From an uncultured Paracoccaceae bacterium (GTDB lineage Bacteria; Pseudomonadota; Alphaproteobacteria; Rhodobacterales; Rhodobacteraceae), in assembly GCA_951812305.1 (NCBI GenBank), contig CATOSB010000017.1, positions 124,001 through 188,000 of the forward strand: a stretch of 64,000 nucleotides of DNA, in the 5' to 3' direction. The translations under genes were made by a program, and so were the position numbers. Positions 1 through 9,364 of this stretch are shown here, one piece after another (the first letter of the stretch is position 1; the number at the start of each line of letters is the position of its first letter). Below the pieces are notes generated by a model. It was given only the letters and a program-made list of their open reading frames with translations. It made no database searches and was not told the origin of the DNA.

Positions 1-1
1 A

Positions 2-970
2 CGTGCGCGTGCGTTTCTTCTTCTGGACACAGGAGAAGACGCCGGAACGGTTTGCCGGATTTTGGATATCGGTCCAACGGTTCTGACGGAATGGCAGTTC
101 GCGTTTGCCGGAGCGGGGTTGTCATTTTTTGGCTTGAAGGGCTACAGCCAGCGACAGGGGCATCTATCGGTGGAGCAGGAACGGGCTTTGAAAGCGCATT
201 TCACCGAACATCCGGCACAGAACGTAGATGAGGTCTGTGCCTATGTTCTGGCCGAGTGCGACCAGAGCTACAGCCCCTCGGGAGCCGCCAGGCTGATGCG
301 CCGCCTGGGGTTTGTGTATAGGAAACCACAATTGCTGCCTGCACAGGCCGATGAAGCCAAACAGGCTGCGTTTATTGCCCAATATGAGGCCATGATGAAC
401 GGGTTGGCCGCAGATGAGATGGTTGTCTTTTCGGACGCTGTTCACCCCGAGCATCAGAGCCGCCCCGCCCATGGCTGGTTCCCAAAGGGACAAAAGACGG
501 CCCTGAAGGCGACATCCGGGCGCAAACGGCTCAATATTCAGGGAGCGCTTGACCTTGAGACCTTCCAGTTCACCTTTGTAGAAGGCGAAAAGATCAATGC
601 CCGGACAACCCAACAAATGCTGGAAAAGTTGGAGCGCAACAACCCAACCATGACGACCATCCATGTCTTTGTCGACAATGCCCGCTATCATCATGCCAGG
701 ATACTTCAGCCATGGCTCAACAGCCCGGAACGCCGGGTGAAGTTGCATTTCCTGCCAGCATATGCCCCGCATCTCAACCCAATCGAGCGCCTTTGGGGCG
801 TCATGCACGATTGGGTCACACACAATCGCCACTATGCAACGTTCAACCAGTTCACAGAGGCTATTTTCAACTTCTTCCGTACGACACTGCCAGAAAAATG
901 GCCTGAGTTCCGCGACACCGTCACCGACAACTTCCGCGTTGTATCGCTCAAGGAATACAAAGTGATATAG
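2..970 (+). CDS. IS630-family transposase, 5' end missing at window edge
   Basis: DDE transposase that cuts and pastes the surrounding IS630-type element at TA targets. The frame is open from base 2, and comparison with the second copy (start at 32390) shows that about 33 N-terminal residues lie outside the window. The visible part carries an N-terminal helix-turn-helix region and then the DDE core: Asp in VVFSDAVH, Asp in VFVDNARYHH and Glu in HLNPIERLWGVMH. The C-terminus (ending SLKEYKVI) is complete here, unlike in the second copy, so this is the better reference sequence. No frameshift or internal stop is seen in the visible part. Confidence 0.9.
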   Translation, partial: RARAFLLLDTGEDAGTVCRILDIGPTVLTEWQFAFAGAGLSFFGLKGYSQRQGHLSVEQERALKAHFTEHPAQNVDEVCAYVLAECDQSYSPSGAARLMRRLGFVYRKPQLLPAQADEAKQAAFIAQYEAMMNGLAADEMVVFSDAVHPEHQSRPAHGWFPKGQKTALKATSGRKRLNIQGALDLETFQFTFVEGEKINARTTQQMLEKLERNNPTMTTIHVFVDNARYHHARILQPWLNSPERRVKLHFLPAYAPHLNPIERLWGVMHDWVTHNRHYATFNQFTEAIFNFFRTTLPEKWPEFRDTVTDNFRVVSLKEYKVI

Positions 971-974
971 ATAC

Positions 975-994
975 CCACGGGCTTACACCCGTGG
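975..994. repeat. Hairpin at end of the IS200-type remnant
   Basis: Perfect 7-bp inverted repeat CCACGGG-cttaca-CCCGTGG just beyond the stop codon of the TnpA remnant. IS200/IS605 elements carry subterminal hairpins recognised as single strands by TnpA, so this is read as the right-end hairpin of the decayed element. It shares its loop sequence with the hairpin at 1178. Confidence 0.6.
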
Positions 995-999
995 TTCTT

Positions 1000-1139
1000 T
1001 CAAAGGTCAAGCTCCGCTTGTCCATTATCTTCTCGGCCCTGCCATCGGACGTAATTCCGTATCGTTTGCTCGTCGACCCCAACGGTGGACACAAAAAATC
1101 CTTTGTAAACGCTGTGGGACGATTTTCGCAGCCGCATTC
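1000..1139 (-). pseudogene. C-terminal remnant of an IS200/IS605 TnpA
   Basis: The minus-strand frame ending at 1000 reads KGFFVSTVGVDEQTIRNY and then VRWQGREDNG before a stop. This matches the end of Y1 transposases, where the Tyr in the last helix is catalytic. Only about 35-45 residues remain and the HUH region is gone. The fragment is not the same subtype as the intact tnpA next to it, so two different IS200-type elements landed side by side. The left limit of homology (near 1139) is approximate. Confidence 0.65.
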
Positions 1140-1177
1140 TGCAGACGATAGCCCGAAGACAATGGAAGGGCTATCAT

Positions 1178-1197
1178 CCCCGCGCTTACACGCGGGG
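1178..1197. repeat. Right-end hairpin of the intact IS200-type element
   Basis: Perfect inverted repeat CCCCGCG-cttaca-CGCGGGG immediately after the tnpA stop. Its position and form fit the right-end structure used by Y1 transposases. Confidence 0.6.
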
Positions 1198-1629
1198 AGT
1201 TCCCGCTGGATTAAAATCATCATCGGGCTCGGGTGGCGTCTGGTTCTTGATGTATTCCAACCACACCTCGTCTGTCACGTTGCCGCTGCTGGCAACCCGG
1301 TAACCGCGGGCCCACAGGTGTTGCCCCCAATATCTTTTGCGCAATATCCCGAACTCGCTCAGCAGCTTGTGCGAACTGCGCCCTTTCAGATATTGCTCCG
1401 CACGGCTGACCGACAGGTTCGGCGGGGTCGACACCGGCATATGCTCGTGGTCACGGTTGATTGATCCGGCATGCACAACCATCCCATGCGCCCGCGCCGT
1501 CTCGCGCAGCAACTCACGGCAGCGGTTGCCGACATCGCCGCCCAACACCTGGTAGCGGTACTTCGTCACCCACACCAAGTGGTATTTGCAGTCCCAAACC
1601 GTATGGCTGCCACGCTTGTACGAATCCAT
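1186..1629 (-). CDS. tnpA: IS200/IS605-family transposase TnpA (Y1 HUH)
   Basis: Small 147-aa single-strand transposase. Visible family features are the N-terminal HTVWDCKYHLVWVTKYR strand, the metal-binding His-x-His in RDHEHMPVS (the usual form is HVH) and the C-terminal helix NVTDEVWLEYIKNQ carrying the catalytic Tyr. Length is normal for the family. No accessory tnpB follows, so this is an IS200-like element with tnpA only. ATG at 1629 is the natural start. The gene lies inside the IS630 element in reverse orientation. An identical copy is at 33766-34209. Confidence 0.92.
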   Translation of the reverse strand: MDSYKRGSHTVWDCKYHLVWVTKYRYQVLGGDVGNRCRELLRETARAHGMVVHAGSINRDHEHMPVSTPPNLSVSRAEQYLKGRSSHKLLSEFGILRKRYWGQHLWARGYRVASSGNVTDEVWLEYIKNQTPPEPDDDFNPAGTPRV

Positions 1630-1659
1630 AATCAGGCATCTTAACGCAAATGCCGCGAT

Positions 1660-1682
1660 CCCGTCCGGCTAAAGCCGTGGGG
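1660..1682. repeat. Left-end hairpin of the IS200-type element
   Basis: Imperfect inverted repeat with stem CGGCT-aa-AGCCG and flanking CCC/GGG, about 30 bp upstream of tnpA. It is absent from the second copy, where the DNA is cut off by the IS982 terminus. Confidence 0.5.
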
Positions 1683-1719
1683 TTTACAGATCCCCTATCG
1701 GGGACTCTAACCCGGAAAA

Positions 1720-1740
1720 CATCAGGCCAATTCAGGCGCA
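1720..1740. repeat. Right terminal inverted repeat of the IS630-family element
   Basis: CATCAGGCCAATTCAGGCGC at 1720-1739 plus one base is the exact reverse complement of the left terminus at 32305-32325. It defines the outer end of the composite element at the left edge of the window. Confidence 0.75.
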
Positions 1741-2038
1741 CGGGTATATTTCGTAAACATCCACAAAACTATTTGTGTGTGCGATTATGGAATGGTCGAA
1801 ATGCGTTGCCGATTGGTCAACGAAATCTGCTGCACAGTGATCAGCTACTGCGCCAATCGGACCCATGAAAGATATAAACGTTTCGCGCTATTACCGCGAC
1901 AGATCAAACCAGATTGCCCTTTTGTGTGCAAAGGTATACAGAACCCGCAAAGCGAGTCTTTTCGTGAAATCCCGCAAAGACCGCGCCCCTCGAATTTCAA
2001 TTTGACGCCACTCTGGCGCGCCCCAAAAGGAGACCCAG
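1741..2038. other. Intergenic leader of acnA
   Basis: About 300 bp between the IS630 terminus and acnA with no convincing gene. It must hold the acnA promoter unless the IS supplies one. No clear operator was recognised. A ribosome-binding site AAAAGGAGA lies just before the acnA start. Confidence 0.5.
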
Positions 2039-4729
2039 ATGACAATTACCGTTGGTCAGGACACATCCAAGACACGTAAGACATTGAGTTCTGGCGGCAG
2101 TTCGGTCGCCTATTACTCGATTCCCGCCGCGGAACAGGCCGGGCTTGGGTCTTTCGCCAAATTGCCGGCGTCTTTGAAGGTTGTTCTGGAAAACCTGCTG
2201 CGGTTTGAAGATGGCGGGCGCACGGTTTCAACCGACGACATCAAGGCTTTTGCCGAATGGGGTGCCAAGGGTGGGAAGAACCCGCGCGAGATCGCATACC
2301 GCCCTGCCCGTGTGCTGATGCAGGATTTCACCGGCGTTCCGGCCGTCGTCGACCTTGCAGCGATGCGTGACGGGATCGTTTCGCTTGGGGGCGATGCGGA
2401 AAAGATCAACCCGCTGAATCCGGTCGATCTGGTCATCGATCACTCCGTGATGATCGACGAATTCGGCAATCCGCGCGCATTTCAAATGAATGTAGATCGC
2501 GAATATGAGCGCAATCTAGAACGCTACACATTCCTGAAATGGGGCCAATCGGCGTTCGACAATTTCCGGGTCGTTCCGCCTGGCACTGGCATCTGCCATC
2601 AGGTGAATCTCGAATACCTGTCCCAGACTGTATGGACGGACAAGGACCAGAATGGCGAGGAGGTTGCCTATCCCGATACGCTCGTCGGCACTGACAGCCA
2701 CACCACGATGGTGAACGGTCTGGCCGTGCTGGGCTGGGGCGTTGGCGGGATCGAGGCAGAGGCCGCAATGCTGGGCCAGCCGATTTCGATGCTGATCCCG
2801 GAAGTTGTCGGCTTCAAGCTGACCGGCGAAATGATGGAAGGCACCACCGCGACCGACCTTGTCCTGAAAGTCGTTCAGATGCTGCGCGAAAAGGGCGTCG
2901 TTGGGAAGTTTGTCGAATTCTACGGCGACGGGTTGGATCGCCTGCCGTTGGCTGACCGCGCCACCATCGCCAATATGGCGCCGGAATACGGCGCGACCTG
3001 CGGCTTCTTCCCGATCGACAACGAAACGCTGCGCTACATGCGGGTTTCGGGCCGTGATGAGGACCGCATCGCGCTGGTCGAAGCTTATGCGCGCGAAAAC
3101 GGCATGTGGCGTGGCGCGGATTACGATCCCGTCTATACCGACACGCTGTCGCTGGACATGGGCACCATCGTGCCAGCCATTTCCGGCCCGAAACGGCCAC
3201 AGGATTTCGTGGCACTGACGGATGCCAAGGCGGCCTTCACCAAAGAGATGGAAGAGACGTTCAAGCGCCCGATGAGCAAGGATGTCGCCGTCGAGGGTGA
3301 AGATTATGCAATGAACTCAGGTAAAGTCGTCATCGCCTCGATCACGTCCTGTACCAACACCTCGAACCCTTACGTCATGATCGGTGCAGGGCTGGTCGCG
3401 CGCAAAGCGCGCGAACTGGGTCTGAACCGCAAACCCTGGGTCAAGACTTCGCTTGCACCCGGCTCTCAGGTTGTCAGCGAGTATCTGGAAGCCGCTGATT
3501 TGCAGGACGATCTGGACGCGGTGGGCTTCAACCTCGTCGGCTATGGCTGCACCACCTGCATCGGCAATTCCGGCCCGCTGCAGCCGGAAATTTCGACCGC
3601 AATCAACGAAGGTGACCTTGTCGCCACTGCCGTCTTGTCAGGCAACCGCAACTTTGAAGGCCGCATTTCCCCTGATGTGCGCGCCAATTACCTTGCCTCG
3701 CCTCCGCTGGTTGTTGTCTATGCGCTGGCCGGGACAATGGATATCGACCTGACATCCGATCCCATCGGACAGGACAAGGACGGCAACGACGTCTTCCTGA
3801 AAGATCTCTGGCCATCGACACAGGAAATTGCGGAACTGGTCGAAAAGACCGTGACCCGCGATGCGTTCCAGTCGAAATATGCCGAGGTCTTCACCGGCGA
3901 CGACAAATGGCAGTCGGTCGAAACCACCGACAGCCTGACCTATGACTGGCCCGGCACCTCAACTTACGTCCGCAACCCGCCCTATTTCCAGGGCATGACG
4001 ATGGACACCAAGGCCATCGAGAATATCGAAGGCGCGCGGGTTCTCGCGCTTTTGGGTGACATGATCACCACCGACCACATCTCGCCTGCGGGCTCGTTCA
4101 AGGACACCACGCCCGCCGGTCAATACCTTGTCGACCGTCAGGTCGCGCCGCGCGAGTTCAATTCCTACGGATCGCGCCGTGGCAACCACGAGGTCATGAT
4201 GCGCGGCACGTTTGCGAACATCCGGGTCAAGAATGAAATGCTGGACGGGGTCGAGGGCGGTTATACGCTGGGGCCGGACGGACAGCAGACCTCGATCTTC
4301 GAAGCATCGATGGCGCATCAGGAAAACGGCACGCCGCTGGTGGTGATTGGTGGCGAGCAATATGGTGCCGGATCCTCACGCGACTGGGCGGCCAAGGGCA
4401 CGGCGCTTCTGGGCGTCAAGGCCGTGATTGCCGAAAGCTTTGAGCGTATCCACCGCTCCAACCTCGTGGGCATGGGCGTGATCCCGTTCGAATTCACAGG
4501 CGGCGTGACGCGCAAGACGCTGGGCCTGAAGGGCGACGAGGTGATTTCGATCACCGGGTTGGAGGGCGTGCAGCCGCTACAGGAAGTCCCCTGCACCATC
4601 ACCCGCGCCGATGGCTCGACCGAAGAGATCACCCTGAAATGCCGGATCGATACCGGCGTCGAGATCGACTACATCGAAAACGGCGGCGTGCTGCATTACG
4701 TGCTGCGAAACCTCGCCAAGGCTGCCTAG
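2039..4729 (+). CDS. acnA: Aconitate hydratase A (AcnA)
   Basis: Cytosolic TCA-cycle enzyme interconverting citrate and isocitrate through cis-aconitate, using a 4Fe-4S cluster. The 896-aa length is typical of the AcnA/IRP1 type. Three cluster ligands are visible: Cys438 in [11 protein letters not shown] and Cys504 and Cys507 in [13 protein letters not shown]. The swivel domain near residues 690-830 includes [13 protein letters not shown] and [12 protein letters not shown]. The start at 2039 is preceded by AAAAGGAGA at good spacing. The gene stands alone, between an IS composite upstream and a palindromic repeat downstream. The sequence is intact and looks like a core chromosomal gene. Confidence 0.98.
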   Translation: MTITVGQDTSKTRKTLSSGGSSVAYYSIPAAEQAGLGSFAKLPASLKVVLENLLRFEDGGRTVSTDDIKAFAEWGAKGGKNPREIAYRPARVLMQDFTGVPAVVDLAAMRDGIVSLGGDAEKINPLNPVDLVIDHSVMIDEFGNPRAFQMNVDREYERNLERYTFLKWGQSAFDNFRVVPPGTGICHQVNLEYLSQTVWTDKDQNGEEVAYPDTLVGTDSHTTMVNGLAVLGWGVGGIEAEAAMLGQPISMLIPEVVGFKLTGEMMEGTTATDLVLKVVQMLREKGVVGKFVEFYGDGLDRLPLADRATIANMAPEYGATCGFFPIDNETLRYMRVSGRDEDRIALVEAYARENGMWRGADYDPVYTDTLSLDMGTIVPAISGPKRPQDFVALTDAKAAFTKEMEETFKRPMSKDVAVEGEDYAMNSGKVVIASITSCTNTSNPYVMIGAGLVARKARELGLNRKPWVKTSLAPGSQVVSEYLEAADLQDDLDAVGFNLVGYGCTTCIGNSGPLQPEISTAINEGDLVATAVLSGNRNFEGRISPDVRANYLASPPLVVVYALAGTMDIDLTSDPIGQDKDGNDVFLKDLWPSTQEIAELVEKTVTRDAFQSKYAEVFTGDDKWQSVETTDSLTYDWPGTSTYVRNPPYFQGMTMDTKAIENIEGARVLALLGDMITTDHISPAGSFKDTTPAGQYLVDRQVAPREFNSYGSRRGNHEVMMRGTFANIRVKNEMLDGVEGGYTLGPDGQQTSIFEASMAHQENGTPLVVIGGEQYGAGSSRDWAAKGTALLGVKAVIAESFERIHRSNLVGMGVIPFEFTGGVTRKTLGLKGDEVISITGLEGVQPLQEVPCTITRADGSTEEITLKCRIDTGVEIDYIENGGVLHYVLRNLAKAA

Positions 4730-4733
4730 TGCC

Positions 4734-4796
4734 GTAGGATGGGCAATTCTTGCCCACAATTCACAAGTTAGCGGTGGGCAGAACTGCCCATCCTAC
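4734..4796. repeat. Long imperfect inverted repeat (REP-like) after acnA
   Basis: GTAGGATGGGCAATTCTTGC at 4734 is mirrored by a sequence ending GCCCATCCTAC at 4796; the arms are about 23 bp with two or three mismatches and a loop of about 17 bases. A further partial copy (CGTCCTACGGCG) follows near 4830. The form resembles dispersed palindromic repeats of proteobacteria. There is no U-tract, so it is not a classic terminator. The rest of the 4730-5048 gap shows no gene. Confidence 0.6.
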
Positions 4797-5048
4797 ACGC
4801 AGTCGACAGGTTAGATGGTTGCAAACACCCGTCCTACGGCGCTTTTTCGAACTGCCGTATACCTTGACGAACAGGCGGACCGGCGCTGGCGCGACCGTTT
4901 TACGTCGTGTCTGACGGTGCACCGCAACCGTTGGCTGTGGGATTCAACATTATCAACACTATTATGTGCATCCGCAATGTGTGTTCGTTGCTAAGCGAAA
5001 ATTTTCCATGTTAGCTTTTCCGAGCAAATTGGGGGGTGAGAAATAGAT

Positions 5049-5981
5049 ATGGCTGACTATTTTGCAGCAACCGGAACCGACATTACCTTTTACGACACGG
5101 CAGCTGGCACTTTCACATCGTCCGGTCAGTTTGGATCCGACGTCAACATCACCGACAATGATGCAGGCGACAATCAGTTCGACACCACCGAAGCGATCGC
5201 ATTTGAAATTAGAACTGGTCCCATTGGCGCGCAATTTATTGGCAGCATAAACATTGGCGGCACGGATTACCCGATTGTCGAAGTAGCCGTTGGAAACACT
5301 TATGTTGCAGGCATACAACTCAACAGCACGACATATCCGACTCTCTCGTCCATCACGTCTGACCCTGGCTTCAGTACAGCCAATTTCACTGTTTGTTTTG
5401 CAGCGGGAACCTTTATCTGCACCGCCCTTGGAGCGCGCGTTGTGGAAGACCTGAAAATCGGTGATGAAATCCTATCTTCGGAGGGTCAAATAACGCGGGT
5501 TAAATGGATCGGCCGCCAAACGGTTCACAAGCTGTTCTCCGGACCCCATATGCAACCCGTCCGCATCCGCGCGGGCGCATTGGGCGACGGCGTGCCGCAT
5601 ACCGACCTGACCGTCACCGCCGACCATGGCATGCTGCTCGACGGGCTGGTGATCAATGCCTCGGCGTTGGTGAACGGTCATTCAATTGACTGGGTGCCAG
5701 TGGACGAACTGCCAGATCAGGTGACTTATTACCACATCGAGACCGAGAACCACGACGTGATCCTCGCCAATGGCGCGCCAGCCGAAACCTTCGTTGACGC
5801 CGTCACTCGAAAAAATTTCGACAATTATCAGGAATACCTGGACCTCTACGGCGCGGAACGCTTCATCCCGGAGATGGAACGCCCGCGAATTTCGTCGCAA
5901 CGGTTGCTGCCGCAGGCGATCAGGGAGCGGCTGGGGTTTCGCGATCAATCGATTCCGGTTTCCGCAAATCGGATGGGATAG
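5049..5981 (+). CDS. Hint-domain (Hedgehog/intein) protein, paralogue 1
   Basis: 310-aa protein with an Asp/Thr-rich N-terminal head (residues 1-113) and a Hint_2-type autoprocessing domain from Cys116 onward. Family signatures are CFAAGTFICT with the nucleophile Cys116, TVTADHG with the TxxH motif ending at His193, and ENHDVILANG around 235-242. Such proteins in Rhodobacterales are usually thought to be exported without an N-terminal signal, and none is seen here. Processing activity is inferred. The start is preceded by a GGGGGTGAG stretch. The C-terminal 170 residues are almost the same as in the next gene, while the heads are unrelated. Confidence 0.85.
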   Translation: MADYFAATGTDITFYDTAAGTFTSSGQFGSDVNITDNDAGDNQFDTTEAIAFEIRTGPIGAQFIGSINIGGTDYPIVEVAVGNTYVAGIQLNSTTYPTLSSITSDPGFSTANFTVCFAAGTFICTALGARVVEDLKIGDEILSSEGQITRVKWIGRQTVHKLFSGPHMQPVRIRAGALGDGVPHTDLTVTADHGMLLDGLVINASALVNGHSIDWVPVDELPDQVTYYHIETENHDVILANGAPAETFVDAVTRKNFDNYQEYLDLYGAERFIPEMERPRISSQRLLPQAIRERLGFRDQSIPVSANRMG

Positions 5982-6184
5982 ACACATCTGTCAGCGACCG
6001 GCCTCCGGATCCTGAACGGCACCTGAAATTTCAATTCAATGTTTAGCGAGCGCAGGCTTGGTGTGCTCGGATTGTGCTTCGGTGAAATCGGCAATTCCGC
6101 CGATCTTGTCTGTTCGCCTTGATCGTGCAAAATATCCGGCAACCATGCAGCCTGCGCAATTTGTTTAGTTAAAGGAACCCAACC

Positions 6185-7072
6185 ATGCCAGCGATGGAGA
6201 CATTTTTGTTCATGTACCCACTGGGTACCACAATGCCGGACGGTACGACGACCTATCCGGCCCCATTTGGAAATACAACGACGTTAACTGACGATCAGGA
6301 TACGATAGACGACAATATGACAAGCGTCGGAAATTTTATGTCATGGAGTGGGCCTGTGGTTCTGTTTGGTTTCACATCCAACAATGAACCCGTAATCTTC
6401 GATGGTAGTACCAGTAATTACTTCATTCTTTCGCATAACAACACGCAATCGGGGAACATCGGTTTTTCGAATAGCGGAACATATGGATATTGTTTCGCCA
6501 AGGGCACGCTGATAGCCACACCGCTTGGCAACCGTCGCGTTGAATCGATCTCGACAGGAGATCTGGTGCTGACCGATACGAGTGTTGCCGTACCGGTCAA
6601 ATGGCTTGGCGTTCAGACTGTTTCGAAATTGCTATGTGGCCCAAATATGCAACCCGTCCGCATTTGCGCCGGTGCGCTTGGCAATGGCCTGCCCCGCAAC
6701 GACCTGACCGTCACGGCTGATCATGGCATGGTCATCGACGGGCTTGTCATCAACGCCTCCGCGCTGATCAATGGCGCAGACATCGACTGGGTGCCGTTGG
6801 ACGAGTTGCCCGATCAGGTGACCTATTACCACGTCGAGACCGAGAACCACGACGTGATCCTCGCCAACGGCGCACCGGCTGAGACCTTTGTCGACGCCGT
6901 CACACGGGCCAAATTCGACAATTATCAGGAATATCTGGACCTCTACGGCGCGGAACGCATCATCCCGGAGATGGAACGCCCGCGAATTTCGTCGCAACGG
7001 TTGCTGCCGCAGGCGATCAGGGAGCGGCTTGATATTGGGCTGCCGCCAAAAAGAGAGCGTATTTCGGCCTGA
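6185..7072 (+). CDS. Hint-domain protein, paralogue 2
   Basis: 295 aa. An unrelated head of about 100 residues, rich in Thr, Asn and Gly, precedes a Hint_2 domain starting at CFAKGTLIAT (Cys103), with TVTADHG and ENHDVILANG conserved. From about residue 140 the protein and DNA are nearly identical to paralogue 1, including the tail PRISSQRLLPQAIRERL. That suggests recent duplication or gene conversion limited to the Hint part. The ATG at 6185 follows AAAGGAACCCAACC. The 200-bp gap upstream contains no other gene. Confidence 0.85.
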   Translation: MPAMETFLFMYPLGTTMPDGTTTYPAPFGNTTTLTDDQDTIDDNMTSVGNFMSWSGPVVLFGFTSNNEPVIFDGSTSNYFILSHNNTQSGNIGFSNSGTYGYCFAKGTLIATPLGNRRVESISTGDLVLTDTSVAVPVKWLGVQTVSKLLCGPNMQPVRICAGALGNGLPRNDLTVTADHGMVIDGLVINASALINGADIDWVPLDELPDQVTYYHVETENHDVILANGAPAETFVDAVTRAKFDNYQEYLDLYGAERIIPEMERPRISSQRLLPQAIRERLDIGLPPKRERISA

Positions 7073-7110
7073 ACTCTGGCCTTTGTCGCCGCGTTTTGCG
7101 AAGCTCGGGC

Positions 7111-7440
7111 ATGACCGAGATCGCGGGCTTTCACGCCCATATCTATTTTGATGCCAACACAGTGGATCAGGCGCGCGCGCTGTGCGAACGCGCGGCAGAA
7201 GAATTTTCCGTTGTCATGGGCCGGGTGCACGAGCGGCCTGTGGGGCCCCACCCCATGTTTTCCTGTCAATTGTCGGCAACAACGGCGCAATTCGCGGAAT
7301 TGCTGCCGTGGCTGGCGCTGAACCGTGATGGATTGATCGTTTTCGCCCATCCAAACACTGGCGATGATCTGGCCGACCACCGCGATCATGGGATCTGGCT
7401 GGGCACAGGACTGGATCTGGATTTGTCGCGATTTGACTAG
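7111..7440 (+). CDS. DOPA 4,5-dioxygenase-like protein
   Basis: 109-aa protein of the DOPA-dioxygenase-like fold (small aromatic extradiol dioxygenase relatives). It contains FHAHIYFD near the start, a central GPHPMFSCQLS and a C-terminal DHRDHGIWLG; these conserved His residues are the probable metal ligands. Start 7111 was preferred because the family begins just before FHAHIYFD; a codon 15 bp upstream is also in frame. Substrate unknown; proteins of this size are common and mostly uncharacterised in bacteria. It sits between Hint genes in the same orientation with only 38 bp after paralogue 2. Confidence 0.8.
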   Translation: MTEIAGFHAHIYFDANTVDQARALCERAAEEFSVVMGRVHERPVGPHPMFSCQLSATTAQFAELLPWLALNRDGLIVFAHPNTGDDLADHRDHGIWLGTGLDLDLSRFD

Positions 7441-9016
7441 CAGCTTCAATTCGTAACGGACTGACTTTATTTGATTTATTCAATCGATGCATCGCTCAGC
7501 TGCGGTGCAAAATACGTGAATCATTGCCGCAACACCCGACAAATTCATTTGACCAAAATTCGGCGTGCGCTTGCGATAAAGCCCACTGTCTGCCTCAATT
7601 TGGACAAACGCCTGCGGTTAACAAGCGGGTGAAAAATATATGAGGCGGGCATGGACGAGATACTTTTCGGCCACATCTATACCTTGGTCTACAAGGGCGT
7701 GGATATTCACGGAAACGACGAATACGACGTATTCACACTTGCGGGATTCTATCCTGAAAAGAAGCTGATCGACGATCTGGATGGCACCAACGAGGGCACC
7801 GTTGTTGGCGGGGGCGATCTGACGGTCTCGTTCGGCGGTGGATTCCCGATCACCCATGCTGCCACTTTGCTGGGCACGGATGGGTCGGGAGGTTGGGCCG
7901 TAGACGCCGCCAACGGGACGATCTATTTCCTCAGCGATACGGACAATCTGGAAGGCGGAACCGTTTCGCTTTGGTCCGCCATGCTTGACATGAACTGTTT
8001 CGCCGAAGGCACGCTGATTGCAGGGCCCGGTGGCGAAGTTGAGTTATGCCCGAAAGTTGGTGATGGCCTGAAGCGGGCGGCATATCATGGCGGTGCAATC
8101 ACGCCGTCAATCTCAATGAGAAAGGATATGCCACCATGGCCAAATCTACTATTGTACCATTCGAACTTCCATCGGAATTTTCACCTGATCCGCTGACCGA
8201 AGTGATCCAGTCGGGTGCGAAGGAGCTTCTGCGCACGGCGGTTCAAGCTGAAGTTTCCGCATTCATCGCCGAGTACGCGCATCTTTTGGACGAAGAAGGC
8301 CGCCAACGCCTTGTCCGTCACGGTTTCTTGCCGGAGCGCGAGATGATGACGGGGATCGGCACGGTTCCTGTACAGGTGCCGCGCGTTCGGGACCGCGGCA
8401 GCAATGAAGATGGAAGCAAGATCAAGTTCCGCTCGGCGCTGGTGCCGCCCTATTTGCGCAAGTCGAAGTCAGTGGAAGAGTTGCTCCCCTGGCTGTACCT
8501 GAAAGGTATCTCGACAGGCGACTTCAGCGAAGCACTGGCAGCACTTCTTGGGCCGGATGCCGAGGGGCTGTCGTCTTCGACCATCACGCGTCTGAAGGCT
8601 GCGTGGTGGGAGGAATATGAGACCTGGCGCAAGCGCGATCTCACTGGCAAGCGCTATGTCTACATCTGGGCGGACGGGGTTTACTTCACGCCGCGTCTGG
8701 ACGGGGATCGTCAATGTATGTTGGTCATTATAGGCGCAGATGAGTATGGTCAGAAGGATGTTTTGGCGATTATGGACGGGTTCCGAGAGAATGCCGACAG
8801 TTGGCGCGACCTGTTGAAGGGGCTAAAGAAACGTGGTCTGGCGGTGCCCCCGGAACTGGCCATCGGCGACGGCGCACTTGGGTTTTGGACCGCTCTGCGC
8901 GATGTCTTCCCCGAGACGCGCGAACAGCGATGCTGGGTCCACAAAACAGCCAACGTGTTGGGCGCGATGCCAAAATCTCTACACGAAAAGGCCAAGTCCG
9001 ATCTTCAGGACATCTG

Positions 9017-9055
9017 CCCTCTCGGTGAATGCATGCATTCACCTGTCAGGTAACA
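9017..9055. repeat. 39-bp palindromic insertion in IS256 transposase (unit 1)
   Basis: Extra DNA between codons for DI and MAETRK, where related IS256 transposases read straight through. It contains the perfect 20-bp palindrome GGTGAATGCATGCATTCACC (9024-9043), flanked by CTCTC on the left and TGTCAGG on the right, so CCT/AGG can extend the stem. It shares CTCGG and CCTGTCAG with unit 2. Confidence 0.65.
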
Positions 9056-9323
9056 GATGGCCGAGACCAGGAAGGAGGCGAACGCGGCTTTCGATCTTTT
9101 CGTGGAAACCTACGGCGTGAAATACGAGAAGGCCGTCGCCAAGTTGGTGAAAGACCGCAGTGAATTGTTGGCTTTCTATGACTTCCCTGCCGAACACTGG
9201 AAGCACATCCGAACCACGAACCCAATTGAAAGCGTTTTTGCCACTGTCAGGAACCGCACCCGGAAAACCAAGGGCTGCCTGAACCGCAAAACCGCCCTCG
9301 CTATGGTGTACAGGCTGATGATC

Positions 9324-9364
9324 CTTCTCGGGACATTGCTGCGCAATACCCTGTCAGACAATGG
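9324..9364. repeat. 41-bp hairpin insertion in IS256 transposase (unit 2)
   Basis: Extra DNA between codons for RLMI and SAKKKW. It holds a hairpin with stem parts GGG/CCC and ATTGC/GCAAT around a TGC loop. The flanks TTCTCGG and CCTGTCAGA match the flanks of unit 1 in order and spacing. The length of 41 shifts the frame. Confidence 0.6.

Larger units (their letters stand above)
1..1740 (+). mobile_element. IS630-family element, copy 1 (left end outside window), with nested IS200-type DNA
   Basis: The transposase reading frame enters from beyond the left edge. The right terminal repeat lies at 1720-1740 and is the reverse complement of the left terminus of the second copy at 32305-32325. Between the transposase stop (970) and that terminus sit a TnpA remnant and a complete IS200-type tnpA. 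The same composite recurs at 32299-34212 in the same orientation, with only a few base differences over most of its length. Confidence 0.8.

Noticed and set aside
5049-7072. Hint domains as inteins
   Set aside because: No host extein continues after the domain and the genes end shortly after it, so they are bacterial Hint autoprocessing proteins rather than protein-splicing inteins.
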